64,000 nucleotides of DNA from Photobacterium swingsii. GTDB taxonomy: Bacteria > Pseudomonadota > Gammaproteobacteria > Enterobacterales > Vibrionaceae. The notes under the pieces are model-generated. The model searched no databases, was not told where the DNA came from, and saw nothing but the letters and a program-made list of their open reading frames with translations. Where the stretch lies: assembly GCF_024346715.1 (NCBI RefSeq), contig NZ_AP024853.1:744001-808000 (forward strand), given 5' to 3'. The translations under genes were made by a program, and so were the position numbers. Shown one piece after another: positions 48,091 to 56,970 of this stretch (position 1 is its first letter; the number at the start of each line of letters is the position of its first letter).

Positions 48091-48195
48091 TTAAAGTGAG
48101 TCGCGCGAGTAATCAACGTTTTTAGTGCATTTTTTTTCACGCGTAATGACATAAATGCCACCAACAATAAATGCAAGAACTAAAACGATTTCCAT
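48091..48195 (-). CDS. 34-residue single-pass membrane protein
   Basis: This short gene encodes a hydrophobic N-terminal helix ('MEIVLVLAFIVGGIYVI') followed by a basic, polar tail with one Cys ('TREKKCTKNVDYSRDSL'). The ATG has AAGG seven bases upstream, and a perfect 11-bp terminator with a T run lies 30 bp after the stop, so it appears to be its own small transcript. Single-helix proteins of this kind often modulate larger membrane proteins. No specific role can be assigned. Confidence 0.65.
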   Translation of the reverse strand: MEIVLVLAFIVGGIYVITREKKCTKNVDYSRDSL

Positions 48196-48529
48196 AAACT
48201 GACCTTATAAGATTAAATTATATCAAACTGCAAATATGAGCAAAAAGCAGTTTTTCCACTAGGTCTAAAAAATGCCTCTTCATTGACAAATAGAAGCAAT
48301 TTTTAGACTCGAATTAAGATACCGCAAAACGCTTACTTTTACACCTGGAAGTTATTTTCTTGTGACATGTAATGCGTGAATTAGACAATTACCTCAGCAC
48401 AATATGTGAAACAACGATAAAACGAGCACTACACGTGACTAAAACCAATAACTAACGAACATTAGTACAAAAATAAAACAACTCTCTAACTTGAATTGTC
48501 TTAAGTATAAGACAAGAAAAAGCGAAACT
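48196..48529. other. Intergenic region between two short frames
   Basis: About 330 bp between the minus-strand 34-residue gene and the plus-strand short frame. It presumably carries both outward promoters. No further gene was seen. Confidence 0.4.
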
Positions 48530-48634
48530 ATGCTATCAAGCCAATTTTTCCCATTCTTCGAGGGGCTGTATTTTGCCTTGCTAAAAGTTTCGCCGCGAAT
48601 GAATAAATTACCAAGGTGGAATAAGAAAAACTAA
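48530..48634 (+). CDS. Possible 34-residue basic peptide
   Basis: A 34-codon frame encodes an aromatic, hydrophobic first half ('MLSSQFFPFFEGLYFALL') and a basic second half ('RMNKLPRWNKKN'). It ends five bases before a strong terminator, as expected for a small transcript, but has no clear Shine-Dalgarno. It could instead be part of a non-coding RNA that ends at the same terminator. Confidence 0.35.
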   Translation: MLSSQFFPFFEGLYFALLKVSPRMNKLPRWNKKN

Positions 48635-48638
48635 TAGC

Positions 48639-48677
48639 AAAAAGCCAATAATATCTGTTAAGAGATTATTGGCTTTT
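48639..48677. terminator. Bidirectional terminator
   Basis: AAAAAGCCAATAAT (48639-48652) pairs with ATTATTGGCTTTT (48665-48677). A and T runs on both sides serve the convergent CDF transporter gene and the short plus-strand transcript. Confidence 0.8.
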
Positions 48678-48705
48678 AGTTCAAATAGTTATGAGCATTT
48701 TAGTG

Positions 48706-49620
48706 TTATAACCACCGAGTTTGAGTCGTAAAGCTAACGGATAACCAAGTGTCTCCTAGTTCCCCCTTCAGCTTATCCCAAATCACTTGGCGAATCGCAT
48801 CCTGCCGCTGCGTTGTCCAATGCGGACTGTCATCTACCAATATATTAATTTCTAGGTCGTACTGACGACCCGTTTTGGCCAAATGGTGTGTATAGTCATC
48901 AAATTCATACTGCTTTGAAACTGCAGCGATAACACCATCAACCCTATCTTGCACCTTACCTTTGGGCGCAACAAGCAGTACTTCACGTAGGTTACGGCTT
49001 AATACTCGAATAGGTAAAACAGATGCAGATATTGCCAACGCAGACACCAAAATAGGATCTACATAAGCATTCCAGCGAGAATAACCAAGTGAATCAAGTG
49101 CCATAACAACAAGGAAGCCCACTAACAAGGCCGCACTTAAAATACCATCTATCATCCACTCTTGCGAGTCGACACGCACCAATTCAGATTCGATACTCTT
49201 GGCAATATGCGTTTCGGTAAAATAAATAGCAAAACAGCTCACGGTTGAAATAACAGCGTAAACAAGCGCATGTTCGAGCACAATATCGTGTCCGCCTTCG
49301 ACAATGGATTGCACACCACCGATAAACGCCCAAAGACACGTTACTAAGATAAGCAAGCCATTGACGACATTGATCAGAGGCTCGATATGCGCATAACCAA
49401 ACTGAAACTGTCTGTCGTCAGGCTTGGTTACAAGGTAAGCGGTATACAGGCTAAGCCCTGTCATACCCATGCTAAGAAGTGAAAACATGCCGTCGAGCAA
49501 TATGGCATTGGATCCGACATACAATCCATAGCCAATTCCCATGGTAGCCAACAAAATGGTACCCACGAGAGAGAGTTTAAGTGCTAAACGTTCCTTACTG
49601 ATTTTACGGCAAGTAGCCAT
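48706..49620 (-). CDS. Cation diffusion facilitator (CDF) transporter
   Basis: This 304-residue membrane protein has six helices and a cytoplasmic C-terminal domain. It is of the CDF type that exports divalent metals (Zn, Fe, Co or Mn) by proton exchange. The first helices carry 'GSNAILLDGMFSLLSMGM', corresponding to the family metal-site helix. The ATG at 49620 follows AGGAGG by four to five bases, so the longer frame to 49692 is rejected. Metal specificity cannot be read with confidence. Confidence 0.85.
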   Translation of the reverse strand: MATCRKISKERLALKLSLVGTILLATMGIGYGLYVGSNAILLDGMFSLLSMGMTGLSLYTAYLVTKPDDRQFQFGYAHIEPLINVVNGLLILVTCLWAFIGGVQSIVEGGHDIVLEHALVYAVISTVSCFAIYFTETHIAKSIESELVRVDSQEWMIDGILSAALLVGFLVVMALDSLGYSRWNAYVDPILVSALAISASVLPIRVLSRNLREVLLVAPKGKVQDRVDGVIAAVSKQYEFDDYTHHLAKTGRQYDLEINILVDDSPHWTTQRQDAIRQVIWDKLKGELGDTWLSVSFTTQTRWL

Positions 49621-49866
49621 AGAACCTCCTATCACCAGTGAAAAATAAAATATGTGTAACGTTACTCTAAGTATCATTTTCGAAAATGACAATGATATTA
49701 AATGTTAAATAATTGCATATAATAGGTATAAGTAAACTCGGCTTTAAAATCAAGCCTTTATACTTAATAGCCAAATATTGAGTGATTTTATAAAATAAAA
49801 TTTTAAGGCGAAAACCGTTTAAAGCCTGTATTGAGCGGCTTCATTGAACGGCCTACCACCTAAAAG

Positions 49867-50322
49867 TTATTCGCCTGAACGCTGGAGTTGCAAGTTCGCG
49901 ACATCACTTAAAAAGGTCACCATTTTTACGCGGCTGACATTGTATTCAAAGTTTGGCGCTTCGCAATGTGGCGATGGTTGCATGCTAGAGGTTGCGGTAC
50001 TTGTTGCGGTGATATATTGACAGGCAGCCCATTGTTCACAGGCTTGATTTCGTTCAATTTCTAGCTGTTCCCAATAGGTAGAAAAATGGCGTAGTGCAAA
50101 GTGCAATTGCTGAAAATTTTCATCGGTAAGCTCTGGCCGTAACGCATCAAGCTCATCTCTACGGTCATCAAGAAAGATGTCGAACGAGGAAGATAATTCA
50201 TCGGAAGCAGAGCTATAGCAAGTTTGCTCGACGTATTGACTCACATTTAGCGGTTGGTTGGCAGCTTGTTGGGCACTACATGCAGTAAGACAGCTTAAAA
50301 GAGCTAGCACTATGCTTTTCAT
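49867..50322 (-). CDS. Small hypothetical lipoprotein
   Basis: This 151-residue protein has a lipoprotein signal (MKSIVLALLSCLTAC, lipobox LTAC, Ser at +2, which suggests the outer membrane). The mature part is helical and Cys-rich ('EQTCYSS', 'NQACEQWAACQYI', 'SPHCEAP'), probably with disulfides. AAGG lies eight bases before the ATG. The family is not recognised. It is followed on the same strand by the CDF gene after a gap. Confidence 0.75.
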   Translation of the reverse strand: MKSIVLALLSCLTACSAQQAANQPLNVSQYVEQTCYSSASDELSSSFDIFLDDRRDELDALRPELTDENFQQLHFALRHFSTYWEQLEIERNQACEQWAACQYITATSTATSSMQPSPHCEAPNFEYNVSRVKMVTFLSDVANLQLQRSGE

Positions 50323-50441
50323 TATCAGAGCCTTCCCATCAATACGTATTGTCAGTATTGACCGAAAATAGCGCTACGGTGTGACGAAGCGCTATTTTTC
50401 TCATGGGTGAGACAAATGTAACCTTAGGCTAGCGAGTCTGG

Positions 50442-50894
50442 CTAAATAACACCACCAGCAGATAACAATACAGCCTCGTCACCCACCTTCACTTCACCAT
50501 CAGCAACCACGCGGCAACATACACCTCCACGCCAATCAGGCATCAGTGCTTGAGTTAACCCTTGATGCTGTTCATCCATTCGCGGGCATGGATCGGTTTC
50601 GCGAGTAATTTCTAATTTCACCTCGCCAATTTGAATCACATCACCCACATTCGCTTCGCTAAAACGCATACCACTAACTAAGATGTTCGAGCGTCGCACC
50701 GTCCAAGGCAGATCGGTATTAACGTCATTACAAGCATCTTGCCATGACTCAGCACTCAACACCGTTAACTGACGCTTTCCCGGTTTACCACGAAAATCAC
50801 CAACAACACCTTGCTCTGTCGTGATTAAAGCTTGTGTCATCTCTTCCATTGGCGCACGAGATTTTTCACGTTTAGCAATCGCTAGAACTTCCAT
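50442..50894 (-). CDS. MOSC-domain protein
   Basis: This 150-residue protein consists of a MOSC domain, a beta-fold that carries or transfers sulfur and molybdenum-cofactor-related groups. Typical stretches are 'QGVVGDFRGKPGKRQLTVLS', 'RRSNILVSG' and 'GDVIQIGEVKLEITRETDPC', with the conserved Cys at the end of the last. AAGGACTGTAA precedes the ATG. The substrate is unknown; some relatives handle N-hydroxylated compounds. Confidence 0.85.
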   Translation of the reverse strand: MEVLAIAKREKSRAPMEEMTQALITTEQGVVGDFRGKPGKRQLTVLSAESWQDACNDVNTDLPWTVRRSNILVSGMRFSEANVGDVIQIGEVKLEITRETDPCPRMDEQHQGLTQALMPDWRGGVCCRVVADGEVKVGDEAVLLSAGGVI

Positions 50895-51364
50895 TTACAG
50901 TCCTTTTTTATTCAATGTGATGAGTAATATATCTTGCCATACTTTCTAAGTGAACCCACCCTCTATCGTGTTAGTTATTGTTATAAAGTGATCTTTTCCC
51001 CATGGTATCTCTTCATATCACCCTATTCACTTCGTGAATTAGTGAGATATTCCTCTAACAATAAGGCTCCAAGCTGTTAGTTTTTAGCATTTCCTACTGT
51101 ATTGAATTCTTTACTGATTAATTCATTACTATCACAAGCGCAATTTAACATTTTAGTTACACTTAACCTATTAGGTTTATCATCACTTATTGCTAACTTT
51201 GATGGAGCAAACAAGTTAAAACTCTGACGATAGGGTAAATGTTCGAACAAGATGTCAGACCAGCAGGGATAGCCGCTTGATATGAGTTTGTGACGATAAA
51301 CGTTGATTCATTCGCTTTCATTTATTGCAGCTGACAATTGCAGTTGCGAGACAAGGAGCTTGAG
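50895..51364. other. Intergenic region upstream of the dehydrogenase operon
   Basis: About 470 bp that should hold the divergent promoters of the MOSC gene and the 2-oxo-acid dehydrogenase operon. No gene and no clear regulator site was recognised. Upstream of the E1 alpha start, TTGCAG occurs twice within 20 bases. Confidence 0.4.
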
Positions 51365-52465
51365 ATGAATGTTCAAGCAATGCCGATGCATCGATTTATT
51401 GATCACACTGGCTCGCTAGTTGCTCCACTCCCTGCTTGGCTAACCCATGACATGTTAGTGGATTACTACCGTGATATGGTGCTTACCCGTGTATATGACA
51501 ACAAAGCCGTTGCTCTCCAACGTACAGGCAAACTCGGTACTTACCCGTCACACCTAGGCGCAGAAGCCATAGGTATTGCCATTGGTCGCACGCTCAAACA
51601 AGACGATGTTTTTATCCCCTACTATCGTGATATGCCAGCTATGTGGGCACGCGGTATCGCCATGGAAAAAAACCTCCAATATTGGGGAGGTGACGAACGT
51701 GGCAGTGATTTTCAATCTGAATCCTCCCCGCAGCATCCTTCTTCTCGTGATTTACCATTTTGTGTCCCTATCGCAACGCAATGTACTCACGCTGTGGGTG
51801 TTGCCGCAGCACTTAAAATTGAAGGCGGGCACCATGCTGCATTAGTGACCTGCGGCGATGGCGCGACATCGAAAGGCGACTTTTTAGAGTCTATTAATTG
51901 CGCTGGTAGTTGGAATATCCCGCTGGTTTTTGTCATCAATAACAACCAATGGGCCATTTCAGTCCCACGAGAAATCCAGTGTGGTGCAGCATTTCTTGCC
52001 GACAAAGCAAAAGGCGCAGGGATCCCTGGGATCACAGTCGATGGCAACGATGTGGTTGCCATGCTTGATGCCGTACGTACAGCGCTTGAGCAGGCCTACA
52101 AAGGAAAAGGGGCCACGCTAATAGAAGCAATTAGCTATCGATTAAGTGACCACACCACAGCTGATGATGCCAGCCGCTACCGCAGTGAAGATGAGCTGCA
52201 TCAAGCATGGCAATATGAGCCAATCAGTCGCCTTAAACACTACCTCATACAGGCTGGTTTATGGAGCGAACAACACGAAACCCAATGGCTTGAGCAGTGC
52301 CGTATAACGGTAGAATCGGCAGTAGAGCGTTACCTCGCTATCACCCCTCAAGCCCCCGAATCTGCCTTTGATTATTTGTACGAATCACTCACAGACGATC
52401 TCCACCAGCAACGAGATACCATCATCAACAAAGCAATGCGTATGCAAGGAGGGAAACATGGCTGA
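51365..52465 (+). CDS. pdhA: 2-oxo-acid dehydrogenase E1 component, alpha subunit (pyruvate dehydrogenase-like)
   Basis: This 366-residue thiamine-diphosphate subunit has the ThDP motif from 'GDGATSKGDF' to 'FVINNNQWAIS'. The stretches 'LQRTGKLGTYPSHLGAEA' and 'FDYLYESL' resemble the pyruvate-type E1 alpha of Gram-positive-like complexes more than the E. coli AceE. A branched-chain 2-oxo-acid enzyme is also possible given the etf genes nearby. The ATG at 51365 follows AAGGAG by six bases. It overlaps the beta-subunit gene by eight bases. Confidence 0.85.
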   Translation: MNVQAMPMHRFIDHTGSLVAPLPAWLTHDMLVDYYRDMVLTRVYDNKAVALQRTGKLGTYPSHLGAEAIGIAIGRTLKQDDVFIPYYRDMPAMWARGIAMEKNLQYWGGDERGSDFQSESSPQHPSSRDLPFCVPIATQCTHAVGVAAALKIEGGHHAALVTCGDGATSKGDFLESINCAGSWNIPLVFVINNNQWAISVPREIQCGAAFLADKAKGAGIPGITVDGNDVVAMLDAVRTALEQAYKGKGATLIEAISYRLSDHTTADDASRYRSEDELHQAWQYEPISRLKHYLIQAGLWSEQHETQWLEQCRITVESAVERYLAITPQAPESAFDYLYESLTDDLHQQRDTIINKAMRMQGGKHG

Positions 52466-53441
52466 GATAACATTACTGGAAGCCGTTAACCTTGCCTTAC
52501 ATCATGAAATGGCCAGTGACCCTAAGGTCATTGTATTGGGTGAAGACGTAGGCGATAACGGTGGCGTTTTCCGCGCAACGGTTGGACTTAAAGACAAATT
52601 TGGCTGTAAGCGTGTGATTGACTCCCCCCTTGCTGAAGCCTTAATTGGTGGTGTTACCGTAGGTATGGCAAGTCAAGGGTTACGCCCCGTAGCGGAGTTT
52701 CAATTCCAAGGTTTTGTTTTTCCTGCGTTAGAACACCTAATGTGCCATGCAGCCCGTCTTCGCAATCGAACCCGTGGGCGTTTGACTTGCCCTGCAGTCT
52801 TTCGTGCCCCATTTGGTGGCGGTATTCATGCACCAGAACACCACTCTGAAAGTGTCGAAGCACTGTTTGCTCATACGCCCGGCTTTAAGGTCGTGATCCC
52901 ATCTTCACCACAACGCGCTTATGGTTTACTGCTTGCCGCTATTCGTAGCAACGATCCTGTAATGTTTTTTGAACCTAAACGTATCTATCGAACAGTAAAA
53001 TCTAATGTTGAAGATAATGGCCATGCGCTCCCCCTCGACACCTGCTTCACCTTGCGTAAAGGGCGCGATATTACCTTAGTGACTTGGGGAGCATGTGTGG
53101 TTGAATCCTTGCAAGCTGCCGATCAATTGTCTAAGCAAGGGATCGAAGCTGAGGTGATCGATTTAGCTTCTATTCAGCCGCTTGATATGCGTACCATCTT
53201 TGCGTCTCTTGAAAAAACAGGTCGATTATTAATCGTACATGAAGCCTGCAAAACAGGTGGTGTCGGCGGCGAAATTATCGCCCGTACCGCTGAGCACGCG
53301 ATGTGTTTATTAAAAGCACCGCCCAAGCGTGTTACAGGAATGGATACTGTAATGCCTTATTACCGCAACGAAGACTATTTCATGATTCAAGAAGCAGACA
53401 TTATTACTGCTGCTAGGGAATTAGTGGAGGGTTGGAAATGA
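52458..53441 (+). CDS. pdhB: 2-oxo-acid dehydrogenase E1 component, beta subunit
   Basis: This 327-residue transketolase-type beta subunit forms the E1 active site with the alpha subunit. Conserved segments are 'VIVLGEDVGDNGGVFRAT', 'VIDSPLAEALIGGVTVGMA', 'PFGGGIHAPEHHSESVEAL' and 'EVIDLASIQPLD'. The ATG at 52458 has AAGGAGGG just upstream and overlaps the alpha gene. The stop overlaps the E2 start by ATGA, so the three genes are translationally coupled. Confidence 0.9.
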   Translation: MAEITLLEAVNLALHHEMASDPKVIVLGEDVGDNGGVFRATVGLKDKFGCKRVIDSPLAEALIGGVTVGMASQGLRPVAEFQFQGFVFPALEHLMCHAARLRNRTRGRLTCPAVFRAPFGGGIHAPEHHSESVEALFAHTPGFKVVIPSSPQRAYGLLLAAIRSNDPVMFFEPKRIYRTVKSNVEDNGHALPLDTCFTLRKGRDITLVTWGACVVESLQAADQLSKQGIEAEVIDLASIQPLDMRTIFASLEKTGRLLIVHEACKTGGVGGEIIARTAEHAMCLLKAPPKRVTGMDTVMPYYRNEDYFMIQEADIITAARELVEGWK

Positions 53442-54658
53442 AAGCATTTACATTGCCCGATTTAGGTGAAGGGCTCGCTGAATCAGAAATCATAACCTGG
53501 CACGTTGATATCGGTGACGTTGTCACGCTCGATCAAGTTATTCTTACCGTTGAAACAGCAAAAGCTACCGTCGATGTACCAGCCCCTTACAGTGGAACGA
53601 TTACCAGCAGACACGGCAATGAAGGTGACATCATTAATATTGGTAGCCTACTGGTTGAAATTGACGAACATGCCAACGTAACGACAACGCACGCTGTGAC
53701 TAATACGGCATCGAGTGAAACAGCACAGTCACCCACAAGCAGTAGATCGCAGGCTTCCTCAAAAAATGATAAGCCAAACTCACCAGCAGTGACTAAGGAT
53801 GCCGCCACCGTTGTCGGTAATGTGTCTCAAGCAAGCCATAACATCAATATTGATGAATATTGGGTAGGAAGCGAAAAATCACACGATGAAAAAGTGGTGA
53901 TCACCGCCCTGCCATCTGCGCGCGTTTTGGCCCAAAAACTCGGTATTGATTTGCACCATATTCAAGGATCTGGCCCCGATGGAGTGATCCTCGACTGTGA
54001 TATACATCAGGCTAGCGATCAGCAACGACCTGGTACTGAAATGCTTCGAGGGGCACGCCGTAGTATGGCCGCCAGTATGGCTAAAGCGCACCAACAAATC
54101 GCTGCCGTTACCATCACAGAAGAAGCCATATTAAGCACATGGGCAACCAATGAAGACATTACAACCCGCTTAGTGCAAGCCATCGTCGTCGCCTGTAAAA
54201 AGGAACCTGCACTCAATGCGTGGTTTGATCCAGACACCATGACCCGCTGCGTTCACAGCATGGTAAACATTGGGGTGGCAGTAGATAGCCAATATGGCCT
54301 GTACGTTCCTGTGATACGTCATGCTGATGAGTTTCATGCCGAAGACATTCGAGAATGGATAAATGATACTGTAGCAGGTATAAAAGCACGTAAAATTGGT
54401 CGAGAGCAGCTGCAACACGGCACCATTACACTGACCAACTTTGGCGCAATTGCCGGTATTTATGCCACCCCTGTTGTCTCGCCACCACAGGTTGCCATTG
54501 TTGGCGCTGGCCGAATTATCAAAAAACTCATCATGGATAACGGAAAGCCTAAAGAAGTGAATGCCTTACCACTCTCAATGACATTTGATCATCGTGCCTG
54601 TACAGGCGGTGAAGCCGCTCGATTTATGAAGGCTTTGGTCAGTGCACTAGAAAGCTAG
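53438..54658 (+). CDS. pdhC: 2-oxo-acid dehydrogenase E2 (lipoyl acyltransferase)
   Basis: This 406-residue core subunit has one lipoyl domain (lipoyl Lys42 in 'ETAKATVDV'), a Ser/Thr/Ala-rich linker (~85-130), a peripheral subunit-binding domain ('PSARVLAQKLGIDLHHI', from ~152) and the acyltransferase catalytic domain. The catalytic motif, normally DHRxxDG, reads 'DHRACTGG': His385 is kept but the Asp is Thr389. The start overlaps the E1 beta stop. No E3 gene follows, so a shared dihydrolipoamide dehydrogenase from elsewhere would be needed. Confidence 0.9.
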   Translation: MKAFTLPDLGEGLAESEIITWHVDIGDVVTLDQVILTVETAKATVDVPAPYSGTITSRHGNEGDIINIGSLLVEIDEHANVTTTHAVTNTASSETAQSPTSSRSQASSKNDKPNSPAVTKDAATVVGNVSQASHNINIDEYWVGSEKSHDEKVVITALPSARVLAQKLGIDLHHIQGSGPDGVILDCDIHQASDQQRPGTEMLRGARRSMAASMAKAHQQIAAVTITEEAILSTWATNEDITTRLVQAIVVACKKEPALNAWFDPDTMTRCVHSMVNIGVAVDSQYGLYVPVIRHADEFHAEDIREWINDTVAGIKARKIGREQLQHGTITLTNFGAIAGIYATPVVSPPQVAIVGAGRIIKKLIMDNGKPKEVNALPLSMTFDHRACTGGEAARFMKALVSALES

Positions 54659-54681
54659 ACTGGCTCGAAACCTCATTAACT

Positions 54682-54720
54682 GTAGCCAAGGGTTCCACAG
54701 TGAACGCTTGGCTACGCTCT
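54682..54720 (+). terminator. Terminator-like hairpin after the E2 gene
   Basis: GTAGCCAAG-G-GTTC and GAAC-G-CTTGGCTAC pair (54682-54695 with 54702-54715) with a single G/G mismatch and a CACAGT loop. The T content after it is modest (GCTCTATTT). Confidence 0.6.
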
Positions 54721-54960
54721 ATTTAATATCCATTGCAGCTATTCAGTTCCTTTTCAGCGAAATAGTTCGATATTCCTATCAAGCGACATGTAACAAATAA
54801 TAACCAATTATACGCTAAGCCGCTGTTTTCTTGTCGTCTCATTCATACATTCACACATTTCCACCTGTGTGATTAAAACAACGTTTCATTACTCAGGTTC
54901 TGTTCAGTGTTGCGCTTTACTATCACCACATTAAAGAACAACAGCCAGCAGGACCGAACT

Positions 54961-55761
54961 ATGACTCTTTTTCTAAAAACTTCTATCGCCGCTGTACTGA
55001 GTGCTACTTTACTAACAGGTTGTGTTAACCCTGATCAAAACGATCCCAATGCAGCGACTAAGCAAGGCGCTGTCGGAGGCGCATTGCTTGGATTAACCAT
55101 GGGCGCGCTGACTGGCGATGCCGAGCTTGCTGCTAAAGGGGCTATTGCGGGAGGCGTTGCTGGCGGAGTCAGCGGCTCTATGGTCGATTTGGATAACAAT
55201 CGAAACAACCAACGCCATACAAGCCGTGATGAAGCGATAGCTCAAATAGGCAATAACCAGCAACAAAGTGCTAACGCAGCACCTAGCCCTACTCAACCAC
55301 AGGCTTGGGCAGAACTCGATACATTGACAGGAAACTGGCAAGTGGCTATCTGGAGCAATACAACAGGTGAAACCATTAATGCGAAAGCCGATGCGGCTGG
55401 CTCATTAACCAAAACGACTACAGCACAAATTGCCATTGATAACTTACAAGTTAACGGTAGCGCCAACTCACTGGCAATGACAGCTGAATTTAGCTTTACA
55501 CCCGAATCCGGCTACATACTGTCTGTCAAAAATAACGTCGATAACAGCACTGCTCAATTTGTCGGTGAATACCAAGCGGCCAATAACCGCTACAACTTCT
55601 ACCCAGAATCAGCCGATGTGAGCGTGATTAAAGGTGTCGATGCCTCACAAGTTCGCTTAGAGCTCGGTTTCGCGGGAAACAATGTATGGATGGTTGATAC
55701 TTGGGCTGCAATCGATGGACAAGACGTGAAGGTTCAATCATATCGCTTTACTCGAAGCTAA
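54961..55761 (+). CDS. Glycine-zipper outer-membrane lipoprotein
   Basis: This 266-residue lipoprotein has lipobox 'LLTGC' (Cys21, Val at +2). A glycine-zipper segment follows ('GAVGGALLGLTMGALTG', 'GAIAGGVAGGVSGS'), then a low-complexity Asn/Gln linker and a C-terminal beta domain of unknown type ('ELDTLTGNWQVAIWSNTTGE'). The zipper suggests membrane packing or oligomerisation. The ATG at 54961 has AGGA seven bases upstream. A perfect terminator lies downstream. Confidence 0.8.
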   Translation: MTLFLKTSIAAVLSATLLTGCVNPDQNDPNAATKQGAVGGALLGLTMGALTGDAELAAKGAIAGGVAGGVSGSMVDLDNNRNNQRHTSRDEAIAQIGNNQQQSANAAPSPTQPQAWAELDTLTGNWQVAIWSNTTGETINAKADAAGSLTKTTTAQIAIDNLQVNGSANSLAMTAEFSFTPESGYILSVKNNVDNSTAQFVGEYQAANNRYNFYPESADVSVIKGVDASQVRLELGFAGNNVWMVDTWAAIDGQDVKVQSYRFTRS

Positions 55762-55905
55762 TTTCTTGAACTAGAATTAAATTGAATCCACTGCCGCAAG
55801 TCAGATATACCAAGACAAATAAATAGTTTAACCATTATTTAGTTAGCTTGGTATTACTTGTACTTTTGAGTACGCTTTATCCTTTACGAATAAAGGCCTT
55901 TCTCT

Positions 55906-55937
55906 ACGGCACACAACGAATGTGTGCCGTTTTTTAG
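55906..55937 (+). terminator. Rho-independent terminator
   Basis: ACGGCACACA (55906-55915), loop ACGAA, TGTGTGCCGT (55921-55930), then six T. It ends the glycine-zipper lipoprotein gene. Confidence 0.9.
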
Positions 55938-55968
55938 ATGGGATTTTTAGACTGAAACCGAGCTTAGC

Positions 55969-56970
55969 TTAGTCAAGCTTTGCTATTAAATCAGGTAAAA
56001 TCTCGAACAGATCCCCAACCAAGCCATAATCTGCAACCTCAAAAATTGCCGCATCAGGGTCATTATTAATCGCAACGATCACCTTAGAATCTTTCATCCC
56101 CGCTAAATGCTGAATTGCTCCAGAAATCCCTATCGCGATATACAAATCAGGTGCAACTATCTTCCCCGTTTGCCCCACTTGCAAATCATTAGACACATAG
56201 CCAGCATCTACCGCGGCCCGTGATGCTCCTATCGCCGCATCCAATTTATCAGCAAGTTGTTCTACCATCGCAAAATTTTCTTTACTGCCGAGCCCTCGTC
56301 CTCCTGATACCACAACACGAGCCGCAGGCAATTCCGGTCTGGCACTCGCAACCGCTTGTTGCGAAACAAACTCAACGAATGGAGACTGGTGAGTTATTGC
56401 TAATGGCGTCACGGAAACCGCTCCCTGCGGATCAGTGCGTTGCTCTGCAACATCAAACGCCGATGCCCGCACCGATATCACTTTAATCCTATCGTTAGAG
56501 CGAACCCGTGCTAGTGCATTGCCCGCATAAATCGGGCGAATAACCGTGTCTTTCGACTCAATATCAATGACATCAGACAGCATACCCACATCCAGCAATG
56601 CAGCGATCCTTGGCAAGATGTTTTTACCAAAGGTAGTGGCCGCGGCCAAAACATGGCTATACATGCCAGTATTTTTACTTTGCTCCATTGGCGAGCTCCC
56701 CACCAATGCCTGCTCAGCTTGCTCATTAACAAGATCATGGACTAGCGCTGAGATATTTTCAGCGATACCGTATTGATAACAAGAAGAGTCAGCCACCAAC
56801 ACTGAGTGTATTCCTTGTACTCTCTGTGCTTGTGCACAAACAGCCTCGACATTTTCACCAGCCACTAAAATATCTATCGGCTGAGCTAAACTGAAAGCAG
56901 CACTTAGCGTTTTAAGTGTATCAGTCGCCAATGATTGACCGTTATGCTCTGCAATAATTAACGTTTTCAT
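55969..56970 (-). CDS. etfA: Electron transfer flavoprotein, alpha subunit
   Basis: This 333-residue subunit binds the FAD of ETF. The C-terminal FAD domain is clear: 'VVSGGRGLGSKENF', 'AAIGASRAAVDAGYV', 'QVGQTGKIVAPDLYIAIGIS' and 'INNDPDAAIFEVADYGLVGD'. With EtfB it takes electrons from acyl-CoA dehydrogenases and hands them to ETF-quinone oxidoreductase, whose gene is divergent at 57954. The start overlaps the etfB stop by ATGA. Confidence 0.95.
   Translation of the reverse strand: MKTLIIAEHNGQSLATDTLKTLSAAFSLAQPIDILVAGENVEAVCAQAQRVQGIHSVLVADSSCYQYGIAENISALVHDLVNEQAEQALVGSSPMEQSKNTGMYSHVLAAATTFGKNILPRIAALLDVGMLSDVIDIESKDTVIRPIYAGNALARVRSNDRIKVISVRASAFDVAEQRTDPQGAVSVTPLAITHQSPFVEFVSQQAVASARPELPAARVVVSGGRGLGSKENFAMVEQLADKLDAAIGASRAAVDAGYVSNDLQVGQTGKIVAPDLYIAIGISGAIQHLAGMKDSKVIVAINNDPDAAIFEVADYGLVGDLFEILPDLIAKLD

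Noticed and set aside
51291..51306. Possible LiuR-like site (TGACGATAAACGTTGA) before the E1 alpha gene
   Set aside because: The spacing between the two ACG halves is one base longer than in the site at 57845, so it does not fit the same palindrome.
50895..51364. TPP riboswitch upstream of the E1 alpha gene
   Set aside because: No conserved TPP-riboswitch sequence elements were recognised in the leader.
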